From: Methylovirgula sp. HY1
GTDB taxonomy: Bacteria > Pseudomonadota > Alphaproteobacteria > Rhizobiales > Beijerinckiaceae
Length of the DNA stretch: 64,000 bases
Assembly (NCBI RefSeq): GCF_019343105.1
Contig: NZ_CP073764.1
Location: 434,001 to 498,000, forward strand
Direction of reading: 5' to 3'
Within the stretch, counting starts at the first letter, position 1. Each line of letters begins with the position of its first letter. Below are positions 37,127 to 46,885 of this stretch, piece by piece. The notes under the pieces were generated by a model. That model was not told the origin of the DNA. It did not search any database and worked only from the letters and a program-made list of their open reading frames with translations. Made by a program: the position numbers and the translations under genes.

Positions 37127-37900
37127 ATGATCGAGGCGGAGACGGCACCGAAAGCCGATGTGCGGCCGGCACGGACGCCGCGGCATGTCGGCGTCATCAT
37201 GGACGGCAATGGCCGTTGGGCGCTGGGCCGAGGACTTCCGCGTATCGAAGGGCACAGGCGCGGTGTCGAGGCGCTGCGTCGTACCGTGCGCGCGGCTATA
37301 GAATTCGGCCTCGACTATCTCACCGTTTATAGTTTTTCCTCGGAAAACTGGAGTAGACCCATAGAAGAGGTTAGCGACCTCATGGGGCTTCTCAAGCGTT
37401 TCATTCGCGAAGATCTTTCTGAACTCTATAAAATCGGCGTCAAGATCAAGGTGATCGGCACGCGTGACAATCTCAAGCCGGATATTCTGGCGCTTCTCGA
37501 AGAGGCAGAGACACTTACCCGCGCCAATAACCGGCTGACGCTGGTTGTCGCCTTCAATTATGGCAGTCGCCAGGAAATCGCGGCAGCGGCACGGCTGATC
37601 GCCTACAAGGTGGCGGCGGGCCTCATCGATGCGGCGGCAATCGATGAGACAATGTTGGCGCAGCATCTCGATACGGCCGGCATCCCCGATCCCGATCTCA
37701 TCATTCGGACTTCGGGCGAGCAGAGACTGTCGAACTTCCTGATGTGGCAGGCGGCTTATAGCGAATTCGTGTTTCTGCCGATCCATTGGCCGGATTTCGA
37801 CCGGCAAGCTTTTGCCGCGGCGCTGGCGGAATTTGCGGCGCGCGACCGGCGGTTCGGTGGCGTGACCTTGCCGCAGCAAAATGCTAAAGTTAAAATATGA
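37127..37900 (+). CDS. uppS: Isoprenyl transferase (undecaprenyl-diphosphate synthase)
   Basis: A 257-residue cis-prenyltransferase. The catalytic Asp is in [13 protein letters not shown], followed by [33 protein letters not shown], and [17 protein letters not shown]. It makes the C55 carrier for peptidoglycan and polysaccharides. Two ATGs (37115, 37127) are in frame; AAAGGA abuts the first, so the second fits better. Two repeat copies flank it. Confidence 0.95.
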   Translation: MIEAETAPKADVRPARTPRHVGVIMDGNGRWALGRGLPRIEGHRRGVEALRRTVRAAIEFGLDYLTVYSFSSENWSRPIEEVSDLMGLLKRFIREDLSELYKIGVKIKVIGTRDNLKPDILALLEEAETLTRANNRLTLVVAFNYGSRQEIAAAARLIAYKVAAGLIDAAAIDETMLAQHLDTAGIPDPDLIIRTSGEQRLSNFLMWQAAYSEFVFLPIHWPDFDRQAFAAALAEFAARDRRFGGVTLPQQNAKVKI

Positions 37901-37925
37901 GCTGCCGGCGAGGCGGTTCTGTCGC

Positions 37926-37995
37926 CTGGAGCGTTTTCCGATCGGGTAAAATATCGGAAAAGTCATTCGACTTTTTCGATAAGAACATGCTTTAG
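37926..37995 (+). repeat. Dispersed palindromic repeat, copy R3 (shortened)
   Basis: It begins GAGCGTTTTCCGATCGGGT, but the rest of the first hairpin and the central spacer are missing and the second module (ATCGGAAAAGTC ... GACTTTTTCGATAAGAACATGC) follows directly. It is an internally deleted copy, 26 bases after uppS. Confidence 0.75.
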
Positions 37996-38213
37996 GCGTT
38001 CGGTCGATCCTGTTCGCCAAGATGGCGCCGGGTTCGATCGGCCGAGGCGTTTCGCGGAAAAGTGAGGATCTTTTCTGGAATTGGCTCAAGATCGTCCGCG
38101 CGGACGAAGCGGTTTCGATGCTTGGCGTGTCGGGGCCGATCTTGGATCGCCTGCCCGAGCGAATCTGCCGGGCCGGGAAGACGCACATCATAGTTCATCA
38201 AGCGGAAGCCCTT

Positions 38214-39140
38214 ATGATCAATCCTGCCGAGGCGCCGGAGCCGACTGCCACTGCCGGCAGAACGGATGCAGCGGCCGCACCGGAGCCATCCGCATCGCGG
38301 CACTCGAGGCTCGCTGATCTCGGGCCGCGGATCGTCTCGGCGCTGATTCTGGTCGCGGGGGCGATTGCGACCGTGCTCAGCGGCGGGCTCGTTTTCGTCC
38401 TCGCTTGGCTCGCCGCATCGCTCGTCGTGCATTTTGAATGGCAGCGCCTGGTCGGCGGCTTGCGCCATATCCTGCGGTTTGCTCCAGGATCGCTTGCGAT
38501 CATCGCGGCGGCGATCGCGGCCAATTCTAATGGCAGCGGCCTTGCCATACTGCTCCTCGTTCTCGGCGCCTTGGCGAGCGCCTCTCTGGCCGAGGAGGGG
38601 CGACGCGTCTGGAGCGCCGTTGGCGTGATCTATGCTGGCAGTCTCTTCGTCTCGCTGTCCGCGCTGCGGCTCTCCTTTCCTTTCGGCCCACGCGCCATAG
38701 GCTGGCTTTTCGCGGTGGTTTGGAGCACAGATGTGATCGCCTATTTTGCCGGGCGGCTGATCGGCGGACCGAAGTTCATGCCGCGGGTTTCGCCGTCTAA
38801 GACTTGGGCCGGCACGATGGCTGGGCTTTTGGGTGGCGCCGCTGTCGGGTCCATATTTCTGCTCTTGGCCGCCCATGTCACCCGGCTCGACACGCCGGCC
38901 CCGGTTTGGGTTCTTTTTCTTTTGGGATTGATGACGGCGGCCGTGGCGCAGGCCGGGGATCTTTTCGAGTCCTGGACGAAACGCCGTTTCGGCGCCAAGG
39001 ATTCCGGGAGTTTGCTTCCGGGGCACGGCGGTTTGCTGGACCGGCTCGACGGCTTCATTGCCGCCGCCGCGTGGGTGACGATCCTCGGCGCTCTGCGCGG
39101 ATTTCCATCCCCGGCGGAAGGCTTGTTTCACTGGATGTGA
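38214..39140 (+). CDS. cdsA: Phosphatidate cytidylyltransferase
   Basis: A 308-residue inner-membrane enzyme with an N-terminal Pro/Ala-rich tail of about 35 residues, eight or so membrane segments, and the CDP-DAG synthase signature in SWTKRRFGAKDSGSLLPGHG. WSTDVIAYFAGRLIGG and SPSKTWAG are also typical. It makes CDP-diacylglycerol for all phospholipids. The frame is open to 38022, but ATG 38214 gives the family-like start. dxr follows in 15 bases, so they are co-transcribed. Confidence 0.93.
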   Translation: MINPAEAPEPTATAGRTDAAAAPEPSASRHSRLADLGPRIVSALILVAGAIATVLSGGLVFVLAWLAASLVVHFEWQRLVGGLRHILRFAPGSLAIIAAAIAANSNGSGLAILLLVLGALASASLAEEGRRVWSAVGVIYAGSLFVSLSALRLSFPFGPRAIGWLFAVVWSTDVIAYFAGRLIGGPKFMPRVSPSKTWAGTMAGLLGGAAVGSIFLLLAAHVTRLDTPAPVWVLFLLGLMTAAVAQAGDLFESWTKRRFGAKDSGSLLPGHGGLLDRLDGFIAAAAWVTILGALRGFPSPAEGLFHWM

Positions 39141-39155
39141 AGATTGGGACAGATC

Positions 39156-40430
39156 ATGGCGGGACAGGCTGAACTCCGGCGCGATGCGGCGGAGTATGAA
39201 TCGATGGCGGCCACGCTGGCAAAAGCCGATGATCGTGGGCCGAGATCCATCGTGATCCTCGGTGCGACCGGCTCGATCGGCAAATCGACAGCGGATATTA
39301 TTGCCGGAGCGAAAGAGGCCTTCACTGTTGCCGCCGTCGCCGGCGGCCGTGATCCGATCGCGCTGGCCCGTGTGGCGCGCGATCTCGGGGCAAAATTCGC
39401 GGCGCTCGCCGATCCCTCCGGCTATGCCGCATTGAAAGACGCTCTGGCTGGCTCCGGCATCGAAGCGGCGGCGGGTCCCGACGCCGTTATCGAAGCGGCG
39501 CTGCGTCCCTCCGATATGGTGATGGCGGCGATCGCCGGCACCGCCGGGGTCGGACCGACTTATGCGGCGCTCTCGGCGGGTCGGACCGTGGCGCTCGCCA
39601 ATAAGGAATGCCTGGTCTGCGCCGGGCCGGCCTTTGTCCGCCAGGCGGCGGCCATGGGCACGAGGCTTCTGCCCGTCGACAGCGAGCATAATGCGATTTT
39701 CCAGGCGCTGGGCGATTCCGATCTCGCGATGATCGAGATGATGACGCTCACCGCGTCCGGCGGGCCGTTCCGGACCTGGACGGCCGAAGCGATTGCCAAG
39801 GCGACGCCTGAGCAGGCCTTGCAGCACCCCAATTGGTCGATGGGGCCGAAGATCACGGTCGATTCGGCAGGTCTTATGAATAAAGGCTTGGAAGTCATTG
39901 AAGCACATTATCTTTTTGGCATAGAGGCGGAGCGTCTGGACGTTCTCGTCCATGCGCAATCCGTGGTTCATGGCTTGGTGGCCTTCCGCGACGGTTCAGT
40001 CACTGCTGGTCTGGCGGCGCCGGATATGCGGGTGCCGATCGCCCATTGTCTGTCTTACCCGCGCCGGCTGACGACCGGCGCCCGACGCCTCGATCTCGCG
40101 GCCGTGGGCCAATTGACCTTCGAGCGGCCGGATTTCGCGCGCTTTCCGGCTTTGCGGGTGGCGCTCGACGCCTTGCGCGCCGGATGCGGTTTGCCCACCG
40201 TGCTCAATGCCGCCAATGAAGTCGCAGTCGCGGCGTTTCTCGAGCGGCGCATTTCCTTCCATGATATCGCCCGTCTCGTCGAGCAATGCTGTGAAGCAAC
40301 GCTTGCCGATGGGACGGCGCATGACCCTGAATCGGTTGCGGATGCACTGGCTATTGACCATATCGCAAGAGAAAGAACGCAGGCGCTCTTGGCGCAGGGG
40401 TCTACGTTCGGCATGGTAACAGCTTGCTAA
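39156..40430 (+). CDS. dxr: 1-deoxy-D-xylulose 5-phosphate reductoisomerase
   Basis: A 424-residue enzyme of the MEP isoprenoid pathway. The NADPH loop is VILGATGSIGKST; metal and substrate residues are in VDSEHNAIFQAL and GLMNKGLEVIEAHYLF; HAQSVVHGLVAFRDGSV is family-typical. ATG 39156 is one of several in-frame starts (TTG 39144, ATG 39204); the first 30 residues are not conserved. It feeds UppS indirectly. Confidence 0.94.
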   Translation: MAGQAELRRDAAEYESMAATLAKADDRGPRSIVILGATGSIGKSTADIIAGAKEAFTVAAVAGGRDPIALARVARDLGAKFAALADPSGYAALKDALAGSGIEAAAGPDAVIEAALRPSDMVMAAIAGTAGVGPTYAALSAGRTVALANKECLVCAGPAFVRQAAAMGTRLLPVDSEHNAIFQALGDSDLAMIEMMTLTASGGPFRTWTAEAIAKATPEQALQHPNWSMGPKITVDSAGLMNKGLEVIEAHYLFGIEAERLDVLVHAQSVVHGLVAFRDGSVTAGLAAPDMRVPIAHCLSYPRRLTTGARRLDLAAVGQLTFERPDFARFPALRVALDALRAGCGLPTVLNAANEVAVAAFLERRISFHDIARLVEQCCEATLADGTAHDPESVADALAIDHIARERTQALLAQGSTFGMVTAC

Positions 40431-40751
40431 CCAAAAGAGCTTCCGATTTGATGCTGGCTGCATCGGTCGATTGGAAAGCAAAACGTGATGCCGGATCTCG
40501 TTGGCATAATTGCCGGACGAGAAAGGGAAGTTTATTTATAGATCAATATGTTGTAGCATTTTTTGAGTTGAATCCCGATCGGGTTTGCTGTCGGATTTGC
40601 TGAAAGTGCGTAAATGCCGTGGGCTTTGCTTTTCAGCCGGTCGAACGGCTGGAGCGTGGTTTGGGGCGGAGCAAAGATCCGGCGGTCCGTTGCCGCGAGG
40701 TATCGGGCGATCGGCGTCGGCATGGTGGCCGGTGCCGGAACAGGAGTAACG
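40431..40751. other. Gap between dxr and rseP
   Basis: This 321-base stretch has an AT-rich core at about 40505-40570 that could hold a promoter for rseP. No gene, hairpin of note or repeat copy was seen. The ribosome-binding site CAGGAG for rseP is at its end. Confidence 0.4.
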
Positions 40752-41885
40752 ATGTCGTTCATCAGCGATTTAGGGAACATTGGCGGGTCCATCGTGCCCT
40801 TCGTCTTCGTTCTTAGCCTCGTGATCTTTTTTCACGAATTCGGGCATTTCATCGTCGGCCGGCTGTGCGGCGTCAAAGTTGACGCATTCTCTCTCGGTTT
40901 CGGTCCGGAACTGGCGCATTTCACCGATCGGCGCGGTACGCGCTGGCGCCTCGGCATGCTGCCGCTCGGCGGCTATGTGAAATTCCATGGCGATGCCAAT
41001 GGTGCGTCGATGAGCGATGCGGCAGGCCTCGCGGCCATGCCGGCCTCCGAGCGCGCGGTGACATTTTTCACGCAAAAAGTGTGGAAGCGGGCTTTGATCG
41101 TCGCGGCGGGACCGCTGGCCAATTTTATTCTTGCGATCGTCATCTTCACCGGAATCTATTACGTCCATGGCCGCGGCGTCCTCGTCCCGCAGATCCAAAC
41201 GGTTGTGGCCGGAAGTGCCGCGGCCGCCGCGGGCTTTACGCCGGGCGACACAATTGTGTCGATCAATGGCACCAAGGTCGAAAGCTTCCAGGACATGCAG
41301 CGAATCGTGCAGGCTTCGAGCGGCCAGGCCTTGGGCTTTGTCGTCGACCGGCATGGCAAGGACGTGACTCTGGTCGCGACGCCGCAACGGCGTGAGGTCA
41401 AGACACCATTTGGTAATACATGGACGGGTGTCTTAGGGATCGAGGCGAATACGCGCGCCGCCAATTGGCACATCCAGCACTATGGGCTGATCGATTCGAT
41501 GCGTCTCGCCTCCGACGAAACCTGGTTCATCGTTCGGCAGACAGGGACCTATGTCGGCGGATTGTTTACCGGGCGGGAATCGACCGACCAATTGTCCGGA
41601 CCGATTCGTATTGCCGAGGTCTCTGGTGAAATGGCCAGAATCGGCTTTGCGGCGCTTCTCAATCTTGCCGCAGTTTTGTCAATTTCGATTGGGATCTTGA
41701 ATCTTGTTCCCATTCCGCTGCTCGATGGCGGCCATTTGCTGTATTACGCGATCGAGGCTGTGCGGGGCAGGGCGCTGAATGAAAAGATTCAACAATTTGG
41801 CTTCAAGATCGGGCTTACTTTGGTTGCCGGGCTGATGATTCTCGCGACCTATAATGATATTCTGCGACTCACGCATCGTTTCTGA
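40752..41885 (+). CDS. rseP: Site-2 membrane zinc metalloprotease
   Basis: A 377-residue intramembrane protease with four membrane segments. The zinc site is FFHEFGHFIVGR, the third ligand is in LVPIPLLDGGHLLYY, and one PDZ domain (about residues 125-195) has GFTPGDTIVSINGTKV. RseP-type enzymes cut membrane anti-sigma factors and leftover signal peptides. The MLPLGGYVKFHGD block is typical. Only one PDZ is clear; E. coli RseP has two. It sits in the usual place between dxr and bamA. Confidence 0.94.
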   Translation: MSFISDLGNIGGSIVPFVFVLSLVIFFHEFGHFIVGRLCGVKVDAFSLGFGPELAHFTDRRGTRWRLGMLPLGGYVKFHGDANGASMSDAAGLAAMPASERAVTFFTQKVWKRALIVAAGPLANFILAIVIFTGIYYVHGRGVLVPQIQTVVAGSAAAAAGFTPGDTIVSINGTKVESFQDMQRIVQASSGQALGFVVDRHGKDVTLVATPQRREVKTPFGNTWTGVLGIEANTRAANWHIQHYGLIDSMRLASDETWFIVRQTGTYVGGLFTGRESTDQLSGPIRIAEVSGEMARIGFAALLNLAAVLSISIGILNLVPIPLLDGGHLLYYAIEAVRGRALNEKIQQFGFKIGLTLVAGLMILATYNDILRLTHRF

Positions 41886-42277
41886 GCCATGACTGCCGGG
41901 AGTGCTGAAGGAATGACATTTTCTTTGCTGTGGTCTCCCATAAGTGAGGCAAGCGTTGGCGGCGCGTCGCGCGCAAGAGTGTCTTGCTCGCCACGCTGGG
42001 TGGAAAATGCGCTGCTTGGCCCCAACCCCATTTGCAGGATGGGATAAACCTAGTAGAAGCGGAGCCTGCAGCGTGGTCTTGGCGACGCTCATCTACGCTG
42101 CACAAGACGATCGCAGAACCTTCGGTCTCCCGGCTTGAACGACAGGTGGTGCTCCAAAGCACCGTCGATCCTTGGGGACTTTATAAGCAGGCATAGACGG
42201 CCGGATGCTGCAGGTGGTGTAGGCAGTTCCAAAGCCGCGGTGCGGATCGGTGTGATTGAGGCGGGGACCGGGTGTAA
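41886..42277. other. Gap between rseP and bamA
   Basis: A 392-base spacer with no supported gene. It must carry the bamA leader and probably a promoter. Frames on the minus strand have poor starts and atypical composition. No copy of the dispersed repeat is present. Confidence 0.4.
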
Positions 42278-44797
42278 ATGAGATTCCTTCAAAGTCATTT
42301 CTTCCGGTTGTTCTTTCTTCTAGCTGTTTTAGCGCCGGTCTTCATGGTTGCGCCGGCGCATGCGCAAACCATCCAGGTTGAGGGCAATCAGCGGGTCGAC
42401 AGCGAGACCATCCGCTCCTATTTCGCTGGAACCACCCCTGCCGCGATCAACAAGGGCGTCAAGGATCTCTACGCCACCGGTCTGTTTTCGGAAGTGCGGA
42501 TCGTTCATGCGGGTCGCGGAATCGTCGTTCATGTCGCCGAAAACAAAGTAATCAACAGGGTTGTCTTCCAAGGCAACAGCAAGATCAAAGCCGAGCAGCT
42601 GACAACGGCGGTCCAGTCGAAGTCGCGTGGACCTTTCAGTCAGACGATCGTCGAAGCCGATGTTCAGCGCATCAAGGACTTGTATCGTCGGATGGGCCAG
42701 GCGGCCGCTGTTGTGACCTATCGAACCGTCGATCTTCCGAACGGGCGGATCGACGTGGTGTTCACGATCAAGGAAGGCGACAAGACCGGCGTCAAGGACA
42801 TCGTCTTCATCGGCAACCATGCGTTTTCGTCGGGCAAGCTGCGTGATCTGATGCAGACGACGGAGATGAACTGGCTGTCTTTCTTCAAGACCTCCGACGT
42901 CTATGATCCCGACAAAATTGCTTCCGATCTCGAATTGATCCGCCGCTTCTATCTCAAGAATGGCTATGCCGACTTCCGCGTCATCGGCTCGGATGCCCGC
43001 TATGACTCGAAGAAGGGCGGCTACATCATCACGATCACCGTCGAGGAAGGTGTGCAATATCGGGTTGCCGCCGTAGACATCGAATCGCATCTGCCGGCGA
43101 TCAGTGCCGCGTCGCTGCGTCCGTTCCTGCGCTTCGGGGCAGGCGGGATCTACAATGGCGACCTCGTCCAAAAGACCACCGAGGCCTTGACCAAGGAAAT
43201 CATGCGGCGGGGCTACGCCTTCTCGCAGGTGCACCCGCGCGGTGACCGCGATCCGGCGACGCGCACCGTCAAGGTCGTCTTCGTGATCGACCAGGGGCCG
43301 CGGGTTTACGTCGAGCGGATCGAAATACGCGGCAATACGCGAACCCGCGATTACGTCATCCGTCGCGAATTCGATATTGCCGAGGGCGACGCCTACAACA
43401 AGGTTCTGCTCGACGAAGGAGAGCGGCGCCTCAACAATCTCGGCTTCTTCAAGAAGGTCAAGATCACCACGGAACCCGGGTCTGAATCCGACCGCGTGAT
43501 CGTCGTCGTGACGGTCCAGGATAAGCCGACAGGTTCGTTCTCGGTTTCGGGCGGCTATTCGACCATGGACGGCATTATCGGCCAGGTCGCGATACAAGAG
43601 ACCAATTTCATGGGTCGCGGCGAGTTTGTCCGCCTGGCGCTCAGTGGTGGCCAATATAGTAAGGGTATCACCTTCTCCTTCACTGAGCCTTATTTTCTCG
43701 GCCAACGCGTTGCCGCCGGCTTCGACGTTTATGCCAAGGATACGAGCGTATCGCCGTTCACCTTCTATAATAACTTCATGGTCGGCGGCACGCTGCGTCT
43801 CGGCTTGCCGATCACCGACCAAATCACCTTCCAGCCGCGTTACTCGGTCTATTCGTCTTATATTTCGATCCCGAATAGCGGATACTTCCCCTATAATGAC
43901 TGTAATTACCCCATTCTCGGGTTGACGCCCTATAATCAAGCCAATGGCCAAGCGGTTCCGGGCTTTCCGCAGGCAACCGGGCCTACGGCTACCAATCCCT
44001 ACGGTTATAGCTGCTTGACCAATGGCGAGGCTTCGCTCGCGCTCAAACAAGCGCAGGGAACCTACATCACCTCGATGCCGGGCTTCACCCTGTCTTATAA
44101 CTCGCTCGACAATAACAAGGATCCGACGTCGGGCATCCATGCGCAAATGGCCGAAGATTTCGCCGGAGCGGGCGGTAATGAGCATTATCTGCGGACGACT
44201 GCTGATTTCCGCTACTATCAATCGCTCTGGGAAGAACTGAACATTGTCGGCCTCGTGCATTTGCAAGGCGGCTATCTTCAGTCGGTGGGTAGCGGTAACT
44301 CCCTGCGGATCATCGATAATTTCGTGCTCGGGCCGACCCTGGTGCGTGGTTTTGCGCCGGCTGGTATCGGACCGCGTGATATTTCGGGCGGTATGGATGC
44401 TTATGGCAATCCTCTGGGCGGCACCAAATATTGGGGCGCCTCGCTCGAGACGCAATTTCCGATCTGGGGCGTACCGAAGGAAGTCGGTCTGAGAGGCGCC
44501 GTATTTGCTGATGCCGGTGCGCTCTGGGGCTATTCGGGTCAGACCAACTTTGCCGGCCCGAACGGTACCGCCTGTTTCACCTGCGCTATTATCCCCTACG
44601 ATACTTTCCCTTATTACACGCAGGGTAATACCATTACCGTCGGTGCAAGCGCGCCAGACATTCGGACGTCGGTTGGCGTGTCGCTGATCTGGGCTTCGCC
44701 GCTCGGGCCGATTCGTTTCGATTTTGCCAAGGTCATTACCAAAGCGGCCTACGACCAGACGCAGTTCTTCAACTTCACGGGCGGCACGACGTTCTGA
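42278..44797 (+). CDS. bamA: Outer-membrane assembly factor BamA
   Basis: An 839-residue Omp85 protein. A signal peptide ends PAHAQ near residue 30, then five POTRA domains (about 32-420; repeats such as IDVVFTIKEGDKTGVKDIVF and RVYVERIEIRGNTRTRDYV), then the barrel with GRGEFVRLALSGGQ and LGPTLVRGFAPAGIGPRD, which holds the conserved VRGF loop. It ends QTQFFNFTGGTTF with a terminal Phe. It folds and inserts outer-membrane proteins, including the TonB receptor found here. Confidence 0.96.
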   Translation: MRFLQSHFFRLFFLLAVLAPVFMVAPAHAQTIQVEGNQRVDSETIRSYFAGTTPAAINKGVKDLYATGLFSEVRIVHAGRGIVVHVAENKVINRVVFQGNSKIKAEQLTTAVQSKSRGPFSQTIVEADVQRIKDLYRRMGQAAAVVTYRTVDLPNGRIDVVFTIKEGDKTGVKDIVFIGNHAFSSGKLRDLMQTTEMNWLSFFKTSDVYDPDKIASDLELIRRFYLKNGYADFRVIGSDARYDSKKGGYIITITVEEGVQYRVAAVDIESHLPAISAASLRPFLRFGAGGIYNGDLVQKTTEALTKEIMRRGYAFSQVHPRGDRDPATRTVKVVFVIDQGPRVYVERIEIRGNTRTRDYVIRREFDIAEGDAYNKVLLDEGERRLNNLGFFKKVKITTEPGSESDRVIVVVTVQDKPTGSFSVSGGYSTMDGIIGQVAIQETNFMGRGEFVRLALSGGQYSKGITFSFTEPYFLGQRVAAGFDVYAKDTSVSPFTFYNNFMVGGTLRLGLPITDQITFQPRYSVYSSYISIPNSGYFPYNDCNYPILGLTPYNQANGQAVPGFPQATGPTATNPYGYSCLTNGEASLALKQAQGTYITSMPGFTLSYNSLDNNKDPTSGIHAQMAEDFAGAGGNEHYLRTTADFRYYQSLWEELNIVGLVHLQGGYLQSVGSGNSLRIIDNFVLGPTLVRGFAPAGIGPRDISGGMDAYGNPLGGTKYWGASLETQFPIWGVPKEVGLRGAVFADAGALWGYSGQTNFAGPNGTACFTCAIIPYDTFPYYTQGNTITVGASAPDIRTSVGVSLIWASPLGPIRFDFAKVITKAAYDQTQFFNFTGGTTF

Positions 44798-45184
44798 CGA
44801 GCGCAGCCGGTCGGGCGCCTTGCTTGGGAGGCGCCGTGCACGGGCGAAGACGGCGGACATATCCGCCGTCTCTGGAATTGTAGAATTCAACAGATTGATG
44901 TTGAAGATTCTTATCGATCGGAATGATTTCTGTCGGTTGCCCGAGTGCGCCGGTCCAAGAGATCATGCTTGATCGGCGGCGTCGCTCGGTCGCAAGCCGC
45001 CGCATGACGCCAGCGCGTGAAGGCGCGAGCTGTGCGGCGTCAGCCCCGCTTTGTACATATTTACCGTGAAAAAGCGGCGCCCTGTCGACTTTGAGCAAAA
45101 ATGCGTTATGGCACTCATGGTTAGGTGCCGCTTTGTGGGTACCGCCAAGGCCTGCAGCGAAACGACCCGTAAGATCCGACCTAA
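44798..45184. other. Gap between bamA and lpxD
   Basis: This 387-base gap contains a strong hairpin (listed separately) and otherwise no supported gene or repeat. A promoter for lpxD-fabZ-lpxA may lie in the AT-richer part near 44870-44935. Confidence 0.4.
44849..44870 (+). terminator. Strong hairpin after bamA
   Basis: GACGGCGGA pairs perfectly with TCCGCCGTC around a four-base loop. It is about 50 bases past the bamA stop. Only a short TCT follows, so termination may be partial. A second, weaker stem (GGCGCCT/AGGCGCC) lies just upstream. Confidence 0.6.
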
Positions 45185-46255
45185 ATGAGCGATCCGGTTT
45201 TCTTCCGTGCCGCGTCCCGTCCGAGGCTTGCGGATATTCTGAGCTGGACCGGCGCGCGGGCGAGCGGTATTTCCGATCTTGAGGCACGGATCGTCGCGCA
45301 TGTCGCGCCTTTGGACGAGGCGGGACCGTCCGACTTGGCCTTTTTCGACAATCCGAAATATCTCGATGCGCTGCTCGCGACGCGCGCCATGGCGTGTTTT
45401 GTCACCGAACGCTTTGCCGCCCGTGTCCCAAAGACGACTTTGGCGCTGGTCACGCCTGAGCCCTATCGCGCTTTCGCGATCGTGCTCGCGCATTTTTTCC
45501 CGCAAGCGGTTTCGCCGGGCTCTTTTTTCGGCTCGGCTGGCATCAGTCCCGGCGCTTCCGTCCATCCCGAGGCGCGGCTCGAAAGCGATGTGATTGTCGA
45601 TCCAGGCGCGATCATCGGGCCGGGCGCAGAGGTGGGTTCTGGCTCTTCCATCGGTCCCAATGTGGTGATTGGACCGCAAGTCCGGATCGGCCGAAATTGC
45701 CTCATCGGGCCGGGTGTGAAGATCGCTTATGCGCTGATCGGCAATCGGGTGATCATCCATGCCGGCGCAGCGATCGGCCAAGACGGATTCGGCTTTGCGC
45801 TCGGGCAGCGCGGCCATATGAAGGTGCCGCAAGTCGGTCGTGTTATCATCCAAGACGATGTCGAGATCGGCGCCAATACGACGGTCGACCGTGGCATGCT
45901 GCGCGACACCGTCATCGGCGAGGGGACGAAGATCGACAATCTCGTGCAGATCGCGCACAACGTGCAGATCGGCCGGCATTGTCTCATCGTCGCTCAGTCG
46001 GGAATTTCCGGTTCGACCGAACTTGGCGATTTCGTCAAAGTCGGCGGTCAGGCCGGCTTTGCCGGACATCTTTCCGTCGGCATGGGCGCGCAAATCGCCG
46101 CGCAAGCCGGGGTGATCGCTGATGTTCCGGCAAAGGCGCGGCTCGGCGGTACGCCGGCGCGTCCATTCCGGGAATGGCTGCGCGCTCATGTGGTGCTGGA
46201 CCGCCTCGCAAATGCGCTGCCGCGGGGCCGAAAGCGGCCGAGAGGCGGATCATGA
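45185..46255 (+). CDS. lpxD: UDP-3-O-(3-hydroxyacyl)glucosamine N-acyltransferase
   Basis: A 356-residue lipid A enzyme. An N-terminal uridine-binding domain (1-105) is followed by a left-handed beta-helix of hexapeptide repeats (about 110-320) with FLAG-free segments such as [20 protein letters not shown] and the catalytic His in [13 protein letters not shown]. It adds the second N-linked hydroxyacyl chain to the lipid A precursor, using acyl-ACP. It lies in the usual bamA-lpxD-fabZ-lpxA order. Confidence 0.95.
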   Translation: MSDPVFFRAASRPRLADILSWTGARASGISDLEARIVAHVAPLDEAGPSDLAFFDNPKYLDALLATRAMACFVTERFAARVPKTTLALVTPEPYRAFAIVLAHFFPQAVSPGSFFGSAGISPGASVHPEARLESDVIVDPGAIIGPGAEVGSGSSIGPNVVIGPQVRIGRNCLIGPGVKIAYALIGNRVIIHAGAAIGQDGFGFALGQRGHMKVPQVGRVIIQDDVEIGANTTVDRGMLRDTVIGEGTKIDNLVQIAHNVQIGRHCLIVAQSGISGSTELGDFVKVGGQAGFAGHLSVGMGAQIAAQAGVIADVPAKARLGGTPARPFREWLRAHVVLDRLANALPRGRKRPRGGS

Positions 46256-46346
46256 GCAAGGGCGAAGAGAACTCCGGTGCATCTCCTTTTTCGGAAAAGT
46301 CTGGCAACTTTTCGGGGACATGCGCAAAGCAAGAAAAGGTTCGCTG

Positions 46347-46862
46347 ATGGACGATGTCGCGGCTAACGTGCTCGAAACCTACGATATAATGCGGCTGCTG
46401 CGCTCGCTGCCCCACCGCTATCCATTCTTGATGGTGGATCGCATCATCGACGCCAAGGGCGACGAGTCCTGTATCGGCATCAAGAACGTCAGCGTGAACG
46501 AGCCGCAGTTCCAAGGGCATTTTCCGGAGCGGCCGGTGATGCCCGGCGTGCTGCTCATCGAAGGCATGGCGCAGACGGCCGGGGCACTCTGCATCAATGC
46601 GATTGCGCAGGGCGGCAAGGCGCCGCTGGTCTATTTCATGACCATCGACAAAGCCAAGTTCCGCAAGCCCGTGGTGCCGGGCGATCGGGTGGAATTCCAT
46701 ATGACCAAACTCAACCAGCGTAAGACGATGTGGTGGTATCGCGGTCGCGCCTTGGTCGACGGCGTTCTGGTCTGCGAAGCGGAAATCTCCGCCGTGCTTG
46801 CGCCGGACCAACCGGGCGAGGGTGAGACAGCCGCCAAGGGCGCCACGGCAAAGAGCCGATGA
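46347..46862 (+). CDS. fabZ: 3-hydroxyacyl-ACP dehydratase FabZ
   Basis: A 171-residue hot-dog-fold enzyme. [17 protein letters not shown] begins the domain; the active His and Glu are in [20 protein letters not shown]. It dehydrates 3-hydroxyacyl-ACP and so sets the balance between fatty acids and lipid A acyl chains. ATG 46347 is chosen; the frame opens upstream inside lpxD but without a family-like start. About 20 C-terminal residues are a Gly/Ala/Lys-rich tail. The stop overlaps the first ATG of an 8-bp repeat array leading to lpxA. A fragment like the dispersed repeat (46286-46322) lies in its leader. Confidence 0.95.
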   Translation: MDDVAANVLETYDIMRLLRSLPHRYPFLMVDRIIDAKGDESCIGIKNVSVNEPQFQGHFPERPVMPGVLLIEGMAQTAGALCINAIAQGGKAPLVYFMTIDKAKFRKPVVPGDRVEFHMTKLNQRKTMWWYRGRALVDGVLVCEAEISAVLAPDQPGEGETAAKGATAKSR

Positions 46863-46885
46863 GCCGATGAGCCGATGAGCCGATG
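46854..46885 (+). repeat. 8-bp tandem repeat (four copies) at the fabZ-lpxA junction
   Basis: AGCCGATG occurs four times in a row. ATGs at 46859, 46867, 46875 and 46883 result. Each of the first three reads ATG AGC CGA TGA, and each TGA overlaps the next ATG by the ATGA pattern; the last ATG starts lpxA. The fabZ stop is the TGA at 46860-46862, overlapping the first ATG. Confidence 0.95.

Noticed and set aside
37992-39971. 659-codon open frame opposite cdsA and dxr
   Set aside because: It covers two real genes; composition is highly Arg/Gly/His-rich with no domain.
42329-44890. 853-codon open frame opposite bamA
   Set aside because: Arg/Asp/Ile-rich shadow typical of an antisense frame; bamA is unambiguous on the plus strand.
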